Source: Methylobacterium platani
Lineage (GTDB): Bacteria; Pseudomonadota; Alphaproteobacteria; Rhizobiales; Beijerinckiaceae
Assembly (NCBI RefSeq): GCF_001653715.1
Contig: NZ_LWHQ01000029.1
Location: forward strand, 1 to 51,350
Direction: 5' to 3'
DNA: 51,350 nucleotides
Below the pieces are notes generated by a model. It made no database searches and was not told the DNA's origin. It saw only the letters and a list, made by a program, of their open reading frames with translations. Position 1 is the first letter of the stretch, and the number at the start of each line of letters is the position of its first letter. The position numbers were made by a program, and so were the translations under genes. Below are positions 7,942-17,893 of this stretch, piece by piece.

Positions 7942-8952
7942 GTGCTCCGCTTCCTCCTGACCCGCGCGTCCCTGGTGATCCCGACCTTCCTCGGGATCAC
8001 CCTGGTGGCGTTCTTCCTGATCCGCCTGGTGCCCGGCGACCCGATCGAGACGATGGCGGGGGAGCGGGGCATCGACCCGGCGCGGCACGAGGCCCTGCGC
8101 ACCGAGTACGGCTTCGACAAGCCGCTGCTCGTGCAATACGGCATCTACCTCGAGCGGCTGGCCCACGGCGACCTCGGCCGCTCGATCAGCACCAAGGAGC
8201 CGGTGATCGCCGAGTTCGCCAGCCTGTTCCCGGCGACGATCGAGCTCGGTGCCTGCGCGATCCTGTTCGCGCTCCTCGTCGGCCTGCCGGCCGGCATCCT
8301 GGCGGCGCTGAAGCGCAACTCGGTCTTCGACCACGGGGTGATGGGGCTGTCGCTCACCGGCTACTCGATGCCGATCTTCTGGTGGGGCCTGCTCCTGATC
8401 CTGCTGTTCTCGGTGCAGCTCGGCTGGACGCCGGTCTCGGGCCGCATCGACGTGCAGTACTTCATCGAGCCGGTGACCGGCTTCCTCTTGATCGACAGCC
8501 TCCTGTCGGACGAGCCCGGCGCCTTCGCCTCGGCGCTCTCCCACCTCGTCCTGCCGGCGATCGTACTCGGCACGGTGCCGCTCGCGGTCATCGCCCGCAT
8601 GACCCGCTCGGCGATGCTCGAAGTGCTCGGCGAGGATTACATGCGCACCGCCCGGGCCAAGGGCCTGCCGGCCTGGCGCATCGTCGGGCTGCACGCGCTC
8701 CGCAACGCCCTGATCCCGGTCGTCACGGTGATCGGCCTGCAGGTCGGCGTGCTGTTCACCGGCGCGATCCTGACCGAGACGATCTTCTCCTGGCCCGGCA
8801 TCGGCAAGTGGCTGATCGAGGCGATCGGCCGGCGCGACTATCCCGTCCTCCAGGGCGGCATCCTGTTGATCGGCGCGGTGGTGATGGCGGTGAATCTCCT
8901 CGTCGACTTAGGCTACGGCCTCGTGAACCCCCGCATCCGGCACGCCCGATGA
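7942..8952 (+). CDS. dppB: Dipeptide ABC transporter permease, DppB-type
   Basis: Integral membrane subunit of 336 residues. The first helix (residues about 9-29) is followed by LVPGDPIE, typical of the DppB/OppB N-terminal domain, then about five further helices. The ATPase-contact EAA-type loop is visible near YMRTARAKGLPAWRIVGLHALRNALIP. Translation starts at GTG 7942, ten bases after the dppA stop, and the stop overlaps the start of dppC by four bases. It forms the translocation channel with DppC. Confidence 0.93.
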   Translation: MLRFLLTRASLVIPTFLGITLVAFFLIRLVPGDPIETMAGERGIDPARHEALRTEYGFDKPLLVQYGIYLERLAHGDLGRSISTKEPVIAEFASLFPATIELGACAILFALLVGLPAGILAALKRNSVFDHGVMGLSLTGYSMPIFWWGLLLILLFSVQLGWTPVSGRIDVQYFIEPVTGFLLIDSLLSDEPGAFASALSHLVLPAIVLGTVPLAVIARMTRSAMLEVLGEDYMRTARAKGLPAWRIVGLHALRNALIPVVTVIGLQVGVLFTGAILTETIFSWPGIGKWLIEAIGRRDYPVLQGGILLIGAVVMAVNLLVDLGYGLVNPRIRHAR

Positions 8953-9860
8953 GCGCCGAACTTCTGGACACCCCCGCCGCCTCGGCGGCCCCTGCCGGCC
9001 CGCCGCACCCGCTCGCCGAGTTCTGGACGAGCTTTCGCGCCAACACGGGCGCGGTGATCGGCCTCGCGCTGATCGTCGCGGTGCTGCTGATGGCGGTCTT
9101 CGCCGACGTCATCGCGCCGCACCCGCCGAACCTCACCGACAACGCCGCCTTCCTCAAGCCGCCGTTCTGGCAGGAGGGCGGCTCGCTCACCTATCCCCTC
9201 GGCACCGACGCGATCGGCCGCGACATCCTCTCGCGCCTGATCTTCGGCGCCCGGCTGTCGCTCTCGATCGGCATCGCGGTCGTGGCGGTGTCGATCCTCG
9301 TCGGCACGATGCTGGGGCTGGTCGCCGGCTTCGTCGGCGGCGCCACCGGCATCGTCATCATGCGGGTGATGGACATCATCCTGACCCTGCCGTCGCTGCT
9401 GCTTGCCATCGTCATCGTGGCGATCCTCGGCCCCGGGCTGATGAACGCGATGCTGGCGGTCGCCGTGGTGGTGCTGCCGCATTACGTCCGCATCGCCCGC
9501 GCGGCGGTGATCGCGGAAAAATCCAAGGACTACGTCACCGCGGCCCGGGTCAGCGGCGCCGGCCCCTTGCGGCTGATGGTGGGGGAGGTGCTGCCGAACT
9601 GCGCCGCGCCGCTGATCGTCCAGGCCTCCCTCGGCGTCTCGACGGCGATCCTCGACGCGGCGGCCCTCGGCTTCTTAGGGCTCGGCGCCCAGCCGCCCTC
9701 GCCGGAATGGGGCACGATGCTGGCGGATGCCCGCGAATTCGTGCTGCGGGCCTGGTGGGTGGTGACCTTCCCGGGCCTCATCATCCTGGTCACCGTGCTC
9801 GCCTTCAACCTCGTCGGGGACGGTCTTCGCGATGCCCTCGACCCCAAGCTGAAGCGGTGA
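8949..9860 (+). CDS. dppC: Dipeptide ABC transporter permease, DppC-type
   Basis: Second permease, 303 residues, with an OppC_N-type first helix (about residues 36-56, GLALIVAVLLMAVFADVIAP) followed by the characteristic periplasmic LGTDAIGRDILSRLIFGARL. The EAA-type loop is at KDYVTAARVSGAGPLRLMVGEVLPN. It starts with ATG overlapping the dppB stop, and the first ATPase gene begins eight bases after its stop. It pairs with DppB in the inner membrane. Confidence 0.93.
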   Translation: MSAELLDTPAASAAPAGPPHPLAEFWTSFRANTGAVIGLALIVAVLLMAVFADVIAPHPPNLTDNAAFLKPPFWQEGGSLTYPLGTDAIGRDILSRLIFGARLSLSIGIAVVAVSILVGTMLGLVAGFVGGATGIVIMRVMDIILTLPSLLLAIVIVAILGPGLMNAMLAVAVVVLPHYVRIARAAVIAEKSKDYVTAARVSGAGPLRLMVGEVLPNCAAPLIVQASLGVSTAILDAAALGFLGLGAQPPSPEWGTMLADAREFVLRAWWVVTFPGLIILVTVLAFNLVGDGLRDALDPKLKR

Positions 9861-9868
9861 GGCGCACC

Positions 9869-10884
9869 ATGCCGCTCCTCGAGATCGACAACCTCTCCGT
9901 CGAATTCCCCTCCGCCGGCGGCACGTTGCGCGCCGTCGACGGCGTCAGCCTGACCCTGGAGGAGGGGGAGGTGCTCGGCGTCGTCGGCGAGTCGGGCTCG
10001 GGCAAGAGCGTGACCATGATGGCGCTGATGGGCCTCGTCGCCTATCCGGGCCGGGTGTCGGCCGACCGCCTCGCCTTCGCCGGCCGCGACCTGATGGGCA
10101 TGCCGGCCCGCGAGCGCCGCCGCCTCACCGGCCGCGACGTGGCGATGATCTTCCAGGAGCCGACCACCAGCCTGAACCCCTGCTTCACGATCGGCTTCCA
10201 GATCACCGAGTCCCTGCGCCAGCATCTCGGCCTCGACCGCAAGGCGGCGAGGAGGCGGGCGATCGAATTGCTGGAGCAGGTCGGCATCCCGGCGGCCGAG
10301 AGCCGGCTGTCGGCCTATCCGCACCAGCTCTCCGGCGGCATGAACCAGCGGGTGATGATCGCCATGGCGATCGCCTGCAACCCGAAGCTCCTGATCGCCG
10401 ACGAGCCGACGACGGCCCTCGACGTCACGATCCAGGCCCAGATCCTCGACCTCCTGCTCTCGCTCCAGCGCGAGCGCGGCATGGCGCTCGTGCTCATCAC
10501 CCACAACATGGGCGTCGTCGCCGAGACCGCCGACCGGATGATGGTGATGTATGCCGGCCAGGTGATGGAGGAGCAACGCGCCGACGCGCTCTTCGCCGCG
10601 CCCCAGCACCCCTACACCGCGGCGCTGCTGGCGGCGCTGCCGGAGCGCAGCGAGGGCGGGCGGCTCGCCACCATCCCGGGCGTGGTGCCGGGGCTGTACG
10701 ACCGGCCGCGCGGCTGCCTGTTCTCGCCGCGCTGCGCCTACGCCACCGACCATTCGCGGAGCGAGCGCCCGGCCCTGCGGCCGTGGCAGGACGGCTTCGT
10801 GCGCTGCCACTACCCCTTGGGCGATCCGTCCCGCGACGCCCGCATCCGCCAGGATCATCCTGTCTCGATTGCGGAGGCCGTCCG

Positions 10885-10888
<4 letters not shown>
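9869..10888 (+). CDS. dppD: Dipeptide ABC transporter ATPase, DppD-type
   Basis: Cytoplasmic ATPase of 339 residues. Walker A is GESGSGKS, the signature is LSGGMNQR and Walker B is LLIADEPTTALD. The C-terminus carries the oligopeptide/dipeptide-specific extension with HPYTAALL and the cysteine region GCLFSPRCAYA. The ATG at 9869 is chosen because the protein then begins directly with the nucleotide-binding domain (MPLLEIDNLSVEF). The stop overlaps the GTG of dppF by four bases, so both ATPases are made in equal amounts. Confidence 0.93.
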
Positions 10889-11889
<1,001 letters not shown>

Positions 11890-11977
11890 CGCTCACGGCC
11901 TGTTCAACCCCGGGGGGCTTCGCGGCGCTGGCGCACGCCCTACCTTGCAGGGGGAGCGGGAGCCCGGCGACCGATCC

Positions 11978-13447
11978 GTGAGTGAGCCCATCGCGGCGGC
12001 CGAGCCGCCGTCCCAGCCCTTCCTGAAGACCAAGGCTCCCGGCCTCGCCCGCGCCGGGTTCGCCCGCGTGCTCGCCTTCCGCACCGGCCTGCGGGCCGCG
12101 CGGCTGCGCCACTGGCTCGCCGGCCGGCTGCCGCCGCGGCCCCGCGGGCGGATGGCCGAGAACGTCCGCGCCGCCGAGCTCGCCGGCCTCGCCTTCGCGT
12201 TCCGGGCCCGCGCCGTCGCCATCGTGGTGGTGTCGCTGTGGCTGCTGGTGCTGGTGCCCTGGCCGCGCGACCTCTACTACCTGGCGAGCGCCGGCCTGTT
12301 CTTCGTCCTCGGCACGATCCCCTTCGCCCTGCGCCACCACCGCCACGCCTGGGCGATCAAGCTCGGCTTCACGGTGCTCGACGTCGCGCTGATGACCGCC
12401 GTCATCATCCTGCCGCCGCCGGCGGGCCTCGGGGTCGACTGGCCGATCCAGACCCGGCTGCGCACCCCGGAATTCGTCTACCTGCTGCTGCTGCTCGGCG
12501 AGGCGGCGCTGACCTACCGGCCGCTGGCCGTGCTGTGGACCGGGGGGTGGATCGCGGCATTGTGGTCCCTCGGCGTCTGGCTGGTCTATGCCCGCGCCGA
12601 CACGGTCCGCTTCGCCGACATCCCCCGCGACGGGCCCTTGAGCGCCGAGGCGTCGCTGCGGATCTTCCTCGATCCGGCCTATGTCGGCCTGACCCCGCTC
12701 TGGACGCAAGGGATCGCCACCGGCCTGTTCACGCTGCTGCTGGCCATCGCGGTCTGGCGCGGGCGGGGGCTGCTGCTCGCCCAGGTGCGCGCCGAGGTGG
12801 TGCGGGCCGACCTCGCCCGCTACGTCTCGCCCGACGTCGCCGACGCGCTGAGCGCGCGCGCCCATGCCGGCTTCGGCGCGCCGCAGACCCGGGTGGTGGC
12901 GGTGCTGTTCGCCGACGTCGTCGGCTTCACCGGGATGAGCGAGGATCTCGGGCCCGAGCGCGCCTTCGCGCTGCTGCGCGGCTTTCGCGAGCGCAGCTGC
13001 AAGGTGGTCTTCCGCCACGCCGGCACCCTCGACAAGTTCATGGGCGACGGCTTCATGGCGACCTTCGGCGGCCTCGACGGGCGCGGCGACGCCGCCGCCC
13101 GGGCGGTCGCCTGCGCCCTCGACCTCCAGCACGAGATCGACGCCTGGAACGCCAAGCGCGCGGCCCGCGCCGCCGCCCCGGTGCGGGTCGCGGTCGGGGT
13201 GCATTGCGGCCCGGTGGTGATCGGCAATATCGGCGCCGACCAGCGGGTGGAGTTCACGGTGATCGGCGACGTCGTCAACGTCGCGAGCCGCCTCGAAGCC
13301 GCCACCCGCGAGCTCGGCGGCCGCATCGTCGCCTCGGAATGCTGCCTCGCCGCCGCGGGACCCGGGGCGGCGCGGCACTTCACCCGCACGCTGCCCCTGA
13401 CCCTGCGCGGCCGCACCCGGCCGATCGTGGTCCACGTCGCCGAGTAG
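11978..13447 (+). CDS. Membrane-anchored class III adenylate/guanylate cyclase
   Basis: Makes cAMP (or cGMP) at the inner membrane. The protein (489 residues from GTG 11978; TTG at 11945 is also possible) has five or six N-terminal helices from IVVVSLWLLVLVPW to TGLFTLLLAIAVW, then a cytosolic catalytic domain over about the last 190 residues. Metal aspartates are in LFADVVGFT and MGDGFMATF, the substrate lysine in DKFMGDG, and the transition-state pair in VVNVASRLE. These key residues are present, so it should be active. The base-specifying Asp in TVIGDVVN favours ATP. It stands alone; the sensed signal is unknown. Confidence 0.88.
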   Translation: MSEPIAAAEPPSQPFLKTKAPGLARAGFARVLAFRTGLRAARLRHWLAGRLPPRPRGRMAENVRAAELAGLAFAFRARAVAIVVVSLWLLVLVPWPRDLYYLASAGLFFVLGTIPFALRHHRHAWAIKLGFTVLDVALMTAVIILPPPAGLGVDWPIQTRLRTPEFVYLLLLLGEAALTYRPLAVLWTGGWIAALWSLGVWLVYARADTVRFADIPRDGPLSAEASLRIFLDPAYVGLTPLWTQGIATGLFTLLLAIAVWRGRGLLLAQVRAEVVRADLARYVSPDVADALSARAHAGFGAPQTRVVAVLFADVVGFTGMSEDLGPERAFALLRGFRERSCKVVFRHAGTLDKFMGDGFMATFGGLDGRGDAAARAVACALDLQHEIDAWNAKRAARAAAPVRVAVGVHCGPVVIGNIGADQRVEFTVIGDVVNVASRLEAATRELGGRIVASECCLAAAGPGAARHFTRTLPLTLRGRTRPIVVHVAE

Positions 13448-13485
13448 GGGTATGTCTCGTCGCGCCGGCGGAGCCGGGAGGGCCG

Positions 13486-13863
13486 TCAGCCCCGCTGCAG
13501 CACCTCGATGCGCACGCCGTCCGGCCCCTCGAAGAAGGCGATGCGCAGGCCCGGCCGCACATCGGTGATGCCCGAGACCAGCGGGATGCCGCGGGCGGCG
13601 AGATCCGCCACCGTCGCCTCGATGTCGTCGACCCGGAAGCCGAGATGCTCGATGCCGCGATGCGGCGGCACCGCCGCCGGCGCGAGGCCCTCGGGCGCCT
13701 GCTCGATGAACAGCGTCAGCCCGCCGACATCGAGCATGATCCGGCTCGGCGTCTCGCCCCCGTCGCGCCCCGTCTCCCGCGCCCCCAGCACCTCGCCGTA
13801 GAACCGCGCCGCCGCCACCGCGTCCCGGCTGCGCAGGTGGATGTGGTCGTACCGATAGCCCAT
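13486..13863 (-). CDS. VOC-superfamily (glyoxalase-like) protein
   Basis: A 125-residue single-domain vicinal-oxygen-chelate protein made of two beta-alpha-beta-beta-beta units. It starts MGYRYDHIHLRSRDAVAAAR with a metal-ligand type histidine, and its second half has IEHLGFRVDDIE with another His and ends FFEGPDGVRIEVLQRG with a Glu ligand. This fits lactoylglutathione lyases, dioxygenases and resistance proteins alike, so the substrate cannot be named. The start is the ATG at 13863 rather than 32 codons further up, because the domain begins there. It converges with the cyclase gene. Confidence 0.82.
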   Translation of the reverse strand: MGYRYDHIHLRSRDAVAAARFYGEVLGARETGRDGGETPSRIMLDVGGLTLFIEQAPEGLAPAAVPPHRGIEHLGFRVDDIEATVADLAARGIPLVSGITDVRPGLRIAFFEGPDGVRIEVLQRG

Positions 13864-13975
13864 GCGGCTCTCCCTCGCGGGGGACCTAAGCCCCGCCGTC
13901 ACGGCCTGCAGGTTACGGTGCGCGGGCGCGGCGCGATAGGCGCTCGGGGCCGGGCCCACAGACCCCCGGCCGCGG

Positions 13976-14004
13976 TTGACGCGCCAGCCCGCACCGCCCT
14001 AGAG
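13976..14004 (+). promoter_or_regulatory. Probable sigma-70 promoter of tRNA-Ser
   Basis: TTGACG at 13976-13981 and CTAGAG at 13999-14004, separated by 17 bases, ending 33 bases before the mature tRNA. Spacing and match to the consensus are good for a stable-RNA promoter. Confidence 0.65.
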
Positions 14005-14037
14005 AAGAGGCACCCGGACCTGCGCGCGTCCGCGGCC

Positions 14038-14127
14038 GGAAGGGTGGCCGAGTGGTTTAAGGCAGCGGTCTTGAAAACCGCCGTGGGGGCAACTCCACCG
14101 TGGGTTCGAATCCCACCCCTTCCGCCA
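14038..14127 (+). tRNA. tRNA-Ser (anticodon TGA)
   Basis: The cloverleaf has acceptor arm GGAAGGG paired with CCCTTCC, D arm GGCCGAGTGGTTTAAGGC, anticodon loop CTTGAAA reading UGA, a long variable arm (GTGGGGGCAACTCCAC) as expected for serine, T loop GGTTCGAATCC, discriminator G and an encoded CCA. AT-rich DNA begins immediately after it, which is typical of a tRNA used as an integration target. Confidence 0.97.
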
Positions 14128-14600
14128 AAGCCTGATTTTCAATGTTCATGTGTATTATCAACTGCCATCGCCGGAATGGCTGAAATTCATACTATCAAAA
14201 CAGAAATATCTTACGAATAATGGTATAATTTCGCCTTTATTTTCAGTGCCGATCGGAGCTCGAGATCGCAGATCTAATACCTGGAAACGTGATATACAAC
14301 CCAACGATTCTGAAGAAGATCAACAATAAGATATACGTTCAGGCTGCGAAGATCGTGCAGGATTTCGTAATTATTTATTACACTCAAAGACAAATATGGA
14401 AATATTCAAAAATATAAAAATCTTCTTCACTTGCAAGCCTCTTAGGCGTCGAGAGAACTCAACAAGGCTTGTTAGCTGTTGGGCAGGGAGCCTGGCGTAA
14501 ATTAGCGCTTGTGCACCGCTCCGAACGGGCCTTCCCGGCAACTTCCGATCCGGTTATAAGCAATTCTATGGTAGGTCGGTTTGCGACAAAGCCGCTGTGA
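14128..14600. other. AT-rich region without a clear gene, leader of the kinase/phosphatase operon
   Basis: This stretch between tRNA-Ser and the PP2C gene is strongly AT-rich and holds no convincing gene. It contains an inverted repeat, CAAGCCT at 14434-14440 and AGGCTTG at 14465-14471, which could form a stem with a 24-nt loop upstream of the operon. No copy of the tRNA 3' end is seen here or at the far end of the islet (about 17,930), so an attachment-site duplication is not supported. Confidence 0.5.
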
Positions 14601-15740
14601 GTGAGTCGTGTGAATAGATTGGCTGACGACGCACTGCAAAGACGCATAGCCCGTTTCGTAGCGGAAGCGCCGGAACGCAAGGCCATTAATAGATATGTAT
14701 CATTGACGGCCGCGACAGATATTGGGCAAACCCGAAAATCCAATCAGGATCGATCGATAGTGATCACTGCGAGTTATTCATACGCGCCGGAGCGAAATTT
14801 CAATCTTGCGGTTGTGTGTGATGGTGTTGGTGGACTTGCGCGCGGCGACGAGGCAGCAACACTTGCTCTAAGCACTTTCGCGTCAGCGGTAATCCGAACA
14901 ACATCAATACCGGCCACAGACAGACTTGTAAGAGGTGCCACTGCAGCAAATGATGCTGTAGCAAATAAATTCTCTCAAGGATCAGGCACCACTTTATCAT
15001 CCGTATTGATCACAAAAGACCTATTCGCGCATTGCGTTAATGTAGGAGACAGCCGAGTTTATGGCATAACTGAGAATCGCAAAATTGTGCAGCTAACCGT
15101 GGATGACACACTCAAAGCGCATCAACGAAATATAAATCAAGAAAATAATGCATTGAGCAATCATTTGCTACAATACATTGGGATGGGCGACGAATTAATA
15201 GCAAATATTTATTCATTCTACAATGATGATTATGAGAGCATACTACTCACAACAGATGGAATTCATTCCGCGCCCGATGTCGTTTTAGATGCAGTTGTAA
15301 AAAGAGCGTCCACTAACAGAGATATGGTAGATAGGTTTTTTTCCGTCAGTGAGTCGCTAGGTGGACGCGATAATGCCACACTCGTTCTGATTGAGAACCC
15401 GTTTCAACCCCGCCCGTCTTCAGAACAAGGCCTAACTTTGACTCTGCTCTCGCCCAGCGATCGACTAGAAATTTGGATCCCACGTCCAAGTCACGAAAAT
15501 CGCGAAGAGAGCCTTCCCGAGGCTCTAGCAGAGGCTGGGATTACGACTAATCACCCCTCCGATCATAGGTCAGGGGATTATAGTAACAAGAAAAAAAATA
15601 AATCACGTCGCAAATCGAGGCAGCCATCTGCACAGGATCGGATGCGCTTTCATGAACAACACCATCAAGAAAATACAACAAGCAATGATGAGCAAAAGCC
15701 TGCGCTAGACATAACCTTTCCTGAAGATTCCAAGGATTGA
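14601..15740 (+). CDS. PP2C-type Ser/Thr protein phosphatase
   Basis: Metal-dependent protein phosphatase of 379 residues. Canonical motifs are present: NQD at 48-50, CDGVGG at 73-78, GSGTTLSS around 127-134, GDSR at 149-152, TTDG at 217-220 and GRDN at 255-258, so the two-metal site is intact. After about residue 270 comes a region of unknown fold and a charged tail rich in Lys/Arg, His and Asp/Glu (KKKNKSRRKSR and EQHHQENTT). It has no membrane helix. It starts with GTG at 14601 and is followed three bases later by a Ser/Thr kinase gene. It probably reverses the kinase reactions encoded by the next two genes. The sequence is AT-rich and looks acquired. Confidence 0.9.
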   Translation: MSRVNRLADDALQRRIARFVAEAPERKAINRYVSLTAATDIGQTRKSNQDRSIVITASYSYAPERNFNLAVVCDGVGGLARGDEAATLALSTFASAVIRTTSIPATDRLVRGATAANDAVANKFSQGSGTTLSSVLITKDLFAHCVNVGDSRVYGITENRKIVQLTVDDTLKAHQRNINQENNALSNHLLQYIGMGDELIANIYSFYNDDYESILLTTDGIHSAPDVVLDAVVKRASTNRDMVDRFFSVSESLGGRDNATLVLIENPFQPRPSSEQGLTLTLLSPSDRLEIWIPRPSHENREESLPEALAEAGITTNHPSDHRSGDYSNKKKNKSRRKSRQPSAQDRMRFHEQHHQENTTSNDEQKPALDITFPEDSKD

Positions 15741-15743
15741 GAT

Positions 15744-16817
15744 ATGCCTATTCCGAATCGGTATGTTTACATGGACGACCGCTTTGCACATGGCGGCATG
15801 TCTCGCGCCAGTGTATTTAACGATACTCATCTCGATCGCAATGTCGTGATTAAAGCGCTTCTTCCAGGGAGGGATCACAGACGATTGCTTGACGAAATCC
15901 GGGCTCTCCAAAGCATACGATCGCGACATGTGGTTCAAATATACGATATATATAACGACGAGAATGGCGTCATCCAAGGCTTGGTAGAAGAGCTAGTCTC
16001 GGGACCGCAGTTTGCCGAGGGTGAAGTTCCGAAGGATGCCGCGAGCTTTATGAAGCTCATATATCCACTCGCCAAAGGCATATATGACATTCACTCTTCT
16101 GGGATTATTCATAGAGATATAAAACCAAGCAACATTAAATTCGATGGCGAAGGGTGTCTAAAAATATTTGATTTCGGCTTGGCTCGTGATGAAGAGGCGG
16201 ATGCATATACCAAAGGAGCCGTCGGTACATTAGGATATATGGCACCCGAATTATTTTATGACCACGCTGGCGGAAATGTTTATTTTAGCACTGCAGTTGA
16301 TACATATGCGTTTGGTGTCACAGCTTATTATACTTATAGTAGATCCGTTCCTAAGCCCATGCGTCAATTACCACCCGTACTTCCATGCGAGGAGGCTGAT
16401 TTTTCAAAATCACATTTGAATTTGCCAGAAGATATCTCAAACATTTTAAATCGATGCTTAAGTGAGCGCCCCAGTGATAGGCCGGAGATGCGTGATGTAT
16501 GCACCATACTGGAGAAGTATATATTACATGGACAACATAGGGCCTTGATAACATATGGCAGTACAAATTACTATCTTAGTGCGGCGAGCAAATCTGTAAG
16601 ACTTGCTGTGCAGGATAAAGGTCAGGTAAACATAACTTATAATGACCTCGAATTCGTTATCGGCAACGTATCGGGTGATGTCGTCGTTAACAATATACCT
16701 GCAAAAAATGGTGATATCCTGCCAGGGTCTTGTGTCGTTGCGCTCGGGGACCCCACGAAGCCATCTGCTCGAGTGTTTATTACAATTGATGTCTCCCACC
16801 CGGAGGTCACCCTATGA
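15744..16817 (+). CDS. Ser/Thr protein kinase with C-terminal beta-rich domain (kinase 1)
   Basis: Hanks-type kinase of 357 residues. Seen are a Gly-loop-like HGGMSRAS at 16-23, catalytic Lys37 in VIKAL, alpha-C Glu51, HRDIKPSN at 123-130, DFG at 143-145 and APE at 167-169, so the catalytic set is complete. Residues from about 255 form a compact beta-rich segment (ITYNDLEFVIGN, VVVNNIPAKNGDILPG, ARVFITIDV) that faintly recalls an FHA domain but lacks a clear phosphopeptide-binding signature. No transmembrane helix is present, unlike many PknB-type kinases. The ATG lies three bases after the PP2C stop, and the stop overlaps the next kinase by ATGA. Substrate unknown. Confidence 0.9.
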   Translation: MPIPNRYVYMDDRFAHGGMSRASVFNDTHLDRNVVIKALLPGRDHRRLLDEIRALQSIRSRHVVQIYDIYNDENGVIQGLVEELVSGPQFAEGEVPKDAASFMKLIYPLAKGIYDIHSSGIIHRDIKPSNIKFDGEGCLKIFDFGLARDEEADAYTKGAVGTLGYMAPELFYDHAGGNVYFSTAVDTYAFGVTAYYTYSRSVPKPMRQLPPVLPCEEADFSKSHLNLPEDISNILNRCLSERPSDRPEMRDVCTILEKYILHGQHRALITYGSTNYYLSAASKSVRLAVQDKGQVNITYNDLEFVIGNVSGDVVVNNIPAKNGDILPGSCVVALGDPTKPSARVFITIDVSHPEVTL

Positions 16818-17893
16818 GATCGGATCGTATACAAACGGTAGGTGACATCGTAGGAGGCAGATATGAGGTTAAGGGGTACCTGAATCAGGGAGGCATGCAA
16901 GAAGTATATACGGCATACGACAAACTGCTACTGCGCGATGTTGCGCTGAAAGTTCCCAAAAACGAATCTGCAATCAAACGCTTCAAGCGAAGCGCTGTCG
17001 TAAGCGCGCGCATTAACCATTCAAATGTTGCAAAAACGCTCGACTATCTTGAGACTGGCGATCATTCTTATCTTATTGAAGAGTTGATTGACGGCATCGA
17101 CTTGAGCAGGGTTATCAAAGAACGACTTTTATATTTAGATCCACATTTGGCTGCATGGACGTTTCACCGTTTAGCGAAGGGAGTCGCCGCCTCGCACCAT
17201 GCCGGCGTCATGCATCGCGACCTCAAACCCAGCAACGTAATGGTGGAGGGCGTTGAGGCGATGACTGGTATTAAAATCACCGACTTTGGCATCGCAAAGA
17301 TGGCGGAAGAAGAGCTAGCTGAAGCAATAGCAGGTGGCGATGAAAGCTTGACTGCATCACAAACTGCCATCGGCGCCCTACCTTATATGGCACCAGAGAT
17401 GATAGATGATATAAAGAGCGTTACTACATCTGTAGATATTTGGTCTCTTGGTGCGATGATTTACGAATTACTCGTTGGCAAAAAGCCCTTTGGTTCAGGA
17501 CTAAGAGCTGTAAATGCTATTCAGAATCGCGATCCCCTGCCTATAAACCATCTGCCAGGTCGGAAACCGCAATTTAAAAATAACTTTGACGAGCTGATAG
17601 AGATTGTTCGTCTTTGCTTGAATAAAGATCCCTTAAAAAGGCCAACGGCCGATGATCTTGTTGTAAAGTGCGAGTCATTGTGTTATCCTAGAATTACTCG
17701 CGAATTCGGCGTTGTCTCGAAATTTGAAAATGGTTTTTGGGGATTCATAACTCCTACAGTAGGGAGAAGTGTCTTTTTCCATATTGACAGTGTTTACTCG
17801 GAAACCGTATTACGTACTGGCGATAAAGTGAGTTTTGCTAGACACTCCGGTGGGGGAAGTGATCGAGCATTTCCGATCATGAAGGTTCATTAA
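16814..17893 (+). CDS. Ser/Thr protein kinase fused to a cold-shock-like domain (kinase 2)
   Basis: A 359-residue protein. Residues about 17-290 form a Hanks-type kinase with QGGMQEV (25-31), Lys46 in VALKVP, HRDLKPSN (134-141), DFG (157-159) and APE (193-195). The usual alpha-C glutamate appears replaced by Ser60 (RFKRSA in place of RFxREA). Residues about 298-359 match the cold-shock fold: FGVVSKFENGFWGFITP, VFFHIDSV in the place of RNP2, then GDKVSFARHSGG and a final A..IMKV. A kinase with a fused nucleic-acid-binding domain suggests that activity is gated by RNA or single-stranded DNA, or targets nucleic-acid-bound proteins. This is inference. It overlaps kinase 1 by four bases. Confidence 0.9.
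   Translation: MRSDRIQTVGDIVGGRYEVKGYLNQGGMQEVYTAYDKLLLRDVALKVPKNESAIKRFKRSAVVSARINHSNVAKTLDYLETGDHSYLIEELIDGIDLSRVIKERLLYLDPHLAAWTFHRLAKGVAASHHAGVMHRDLKPSNVMVEGVEAMTGIKITDFGIAKMAEEELAEAIAGGDESLTASQTAIGALPYMAPEMIDDIKSVTTSVDIWSLGAMIYELLVGKKPFGSGLRAVNAIQNRDPLPINHLPGRKPQFKNNFDELIEIVRLCLNKDPLKRPTADDLVVKCESLCYPRITREFGVVSKFENGFWGFITPTVGRSVFFHIDSVYSETVLRTGDKVSFARHSGGGSDRAFPIMKVH

Noticed and set aside
5088..8144. A 1018-residue open frame on the minus strand across the pabC-dpp region
   Set aside because: It runs antisense to secure genes (pabA/pabC, dppA, dppB) and shows only Arg/Gly/Ala-rich shadow composition; it is a consequence of high GC.
12238..14220. 660-residue frame running through the tRNA-Ser gene
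   Set aside because: It is out of frame with the cyclase, antisense to the VOC gene, and crosses a tRNA.
14601..17893. Type VI secretion PppA/PpkA-type phospho-switch
   Set aside because: The phosphatase/kinase pairing is similar, but no T6SS structural genes, membrane-anchored kinase or Fha protein are present in the window.
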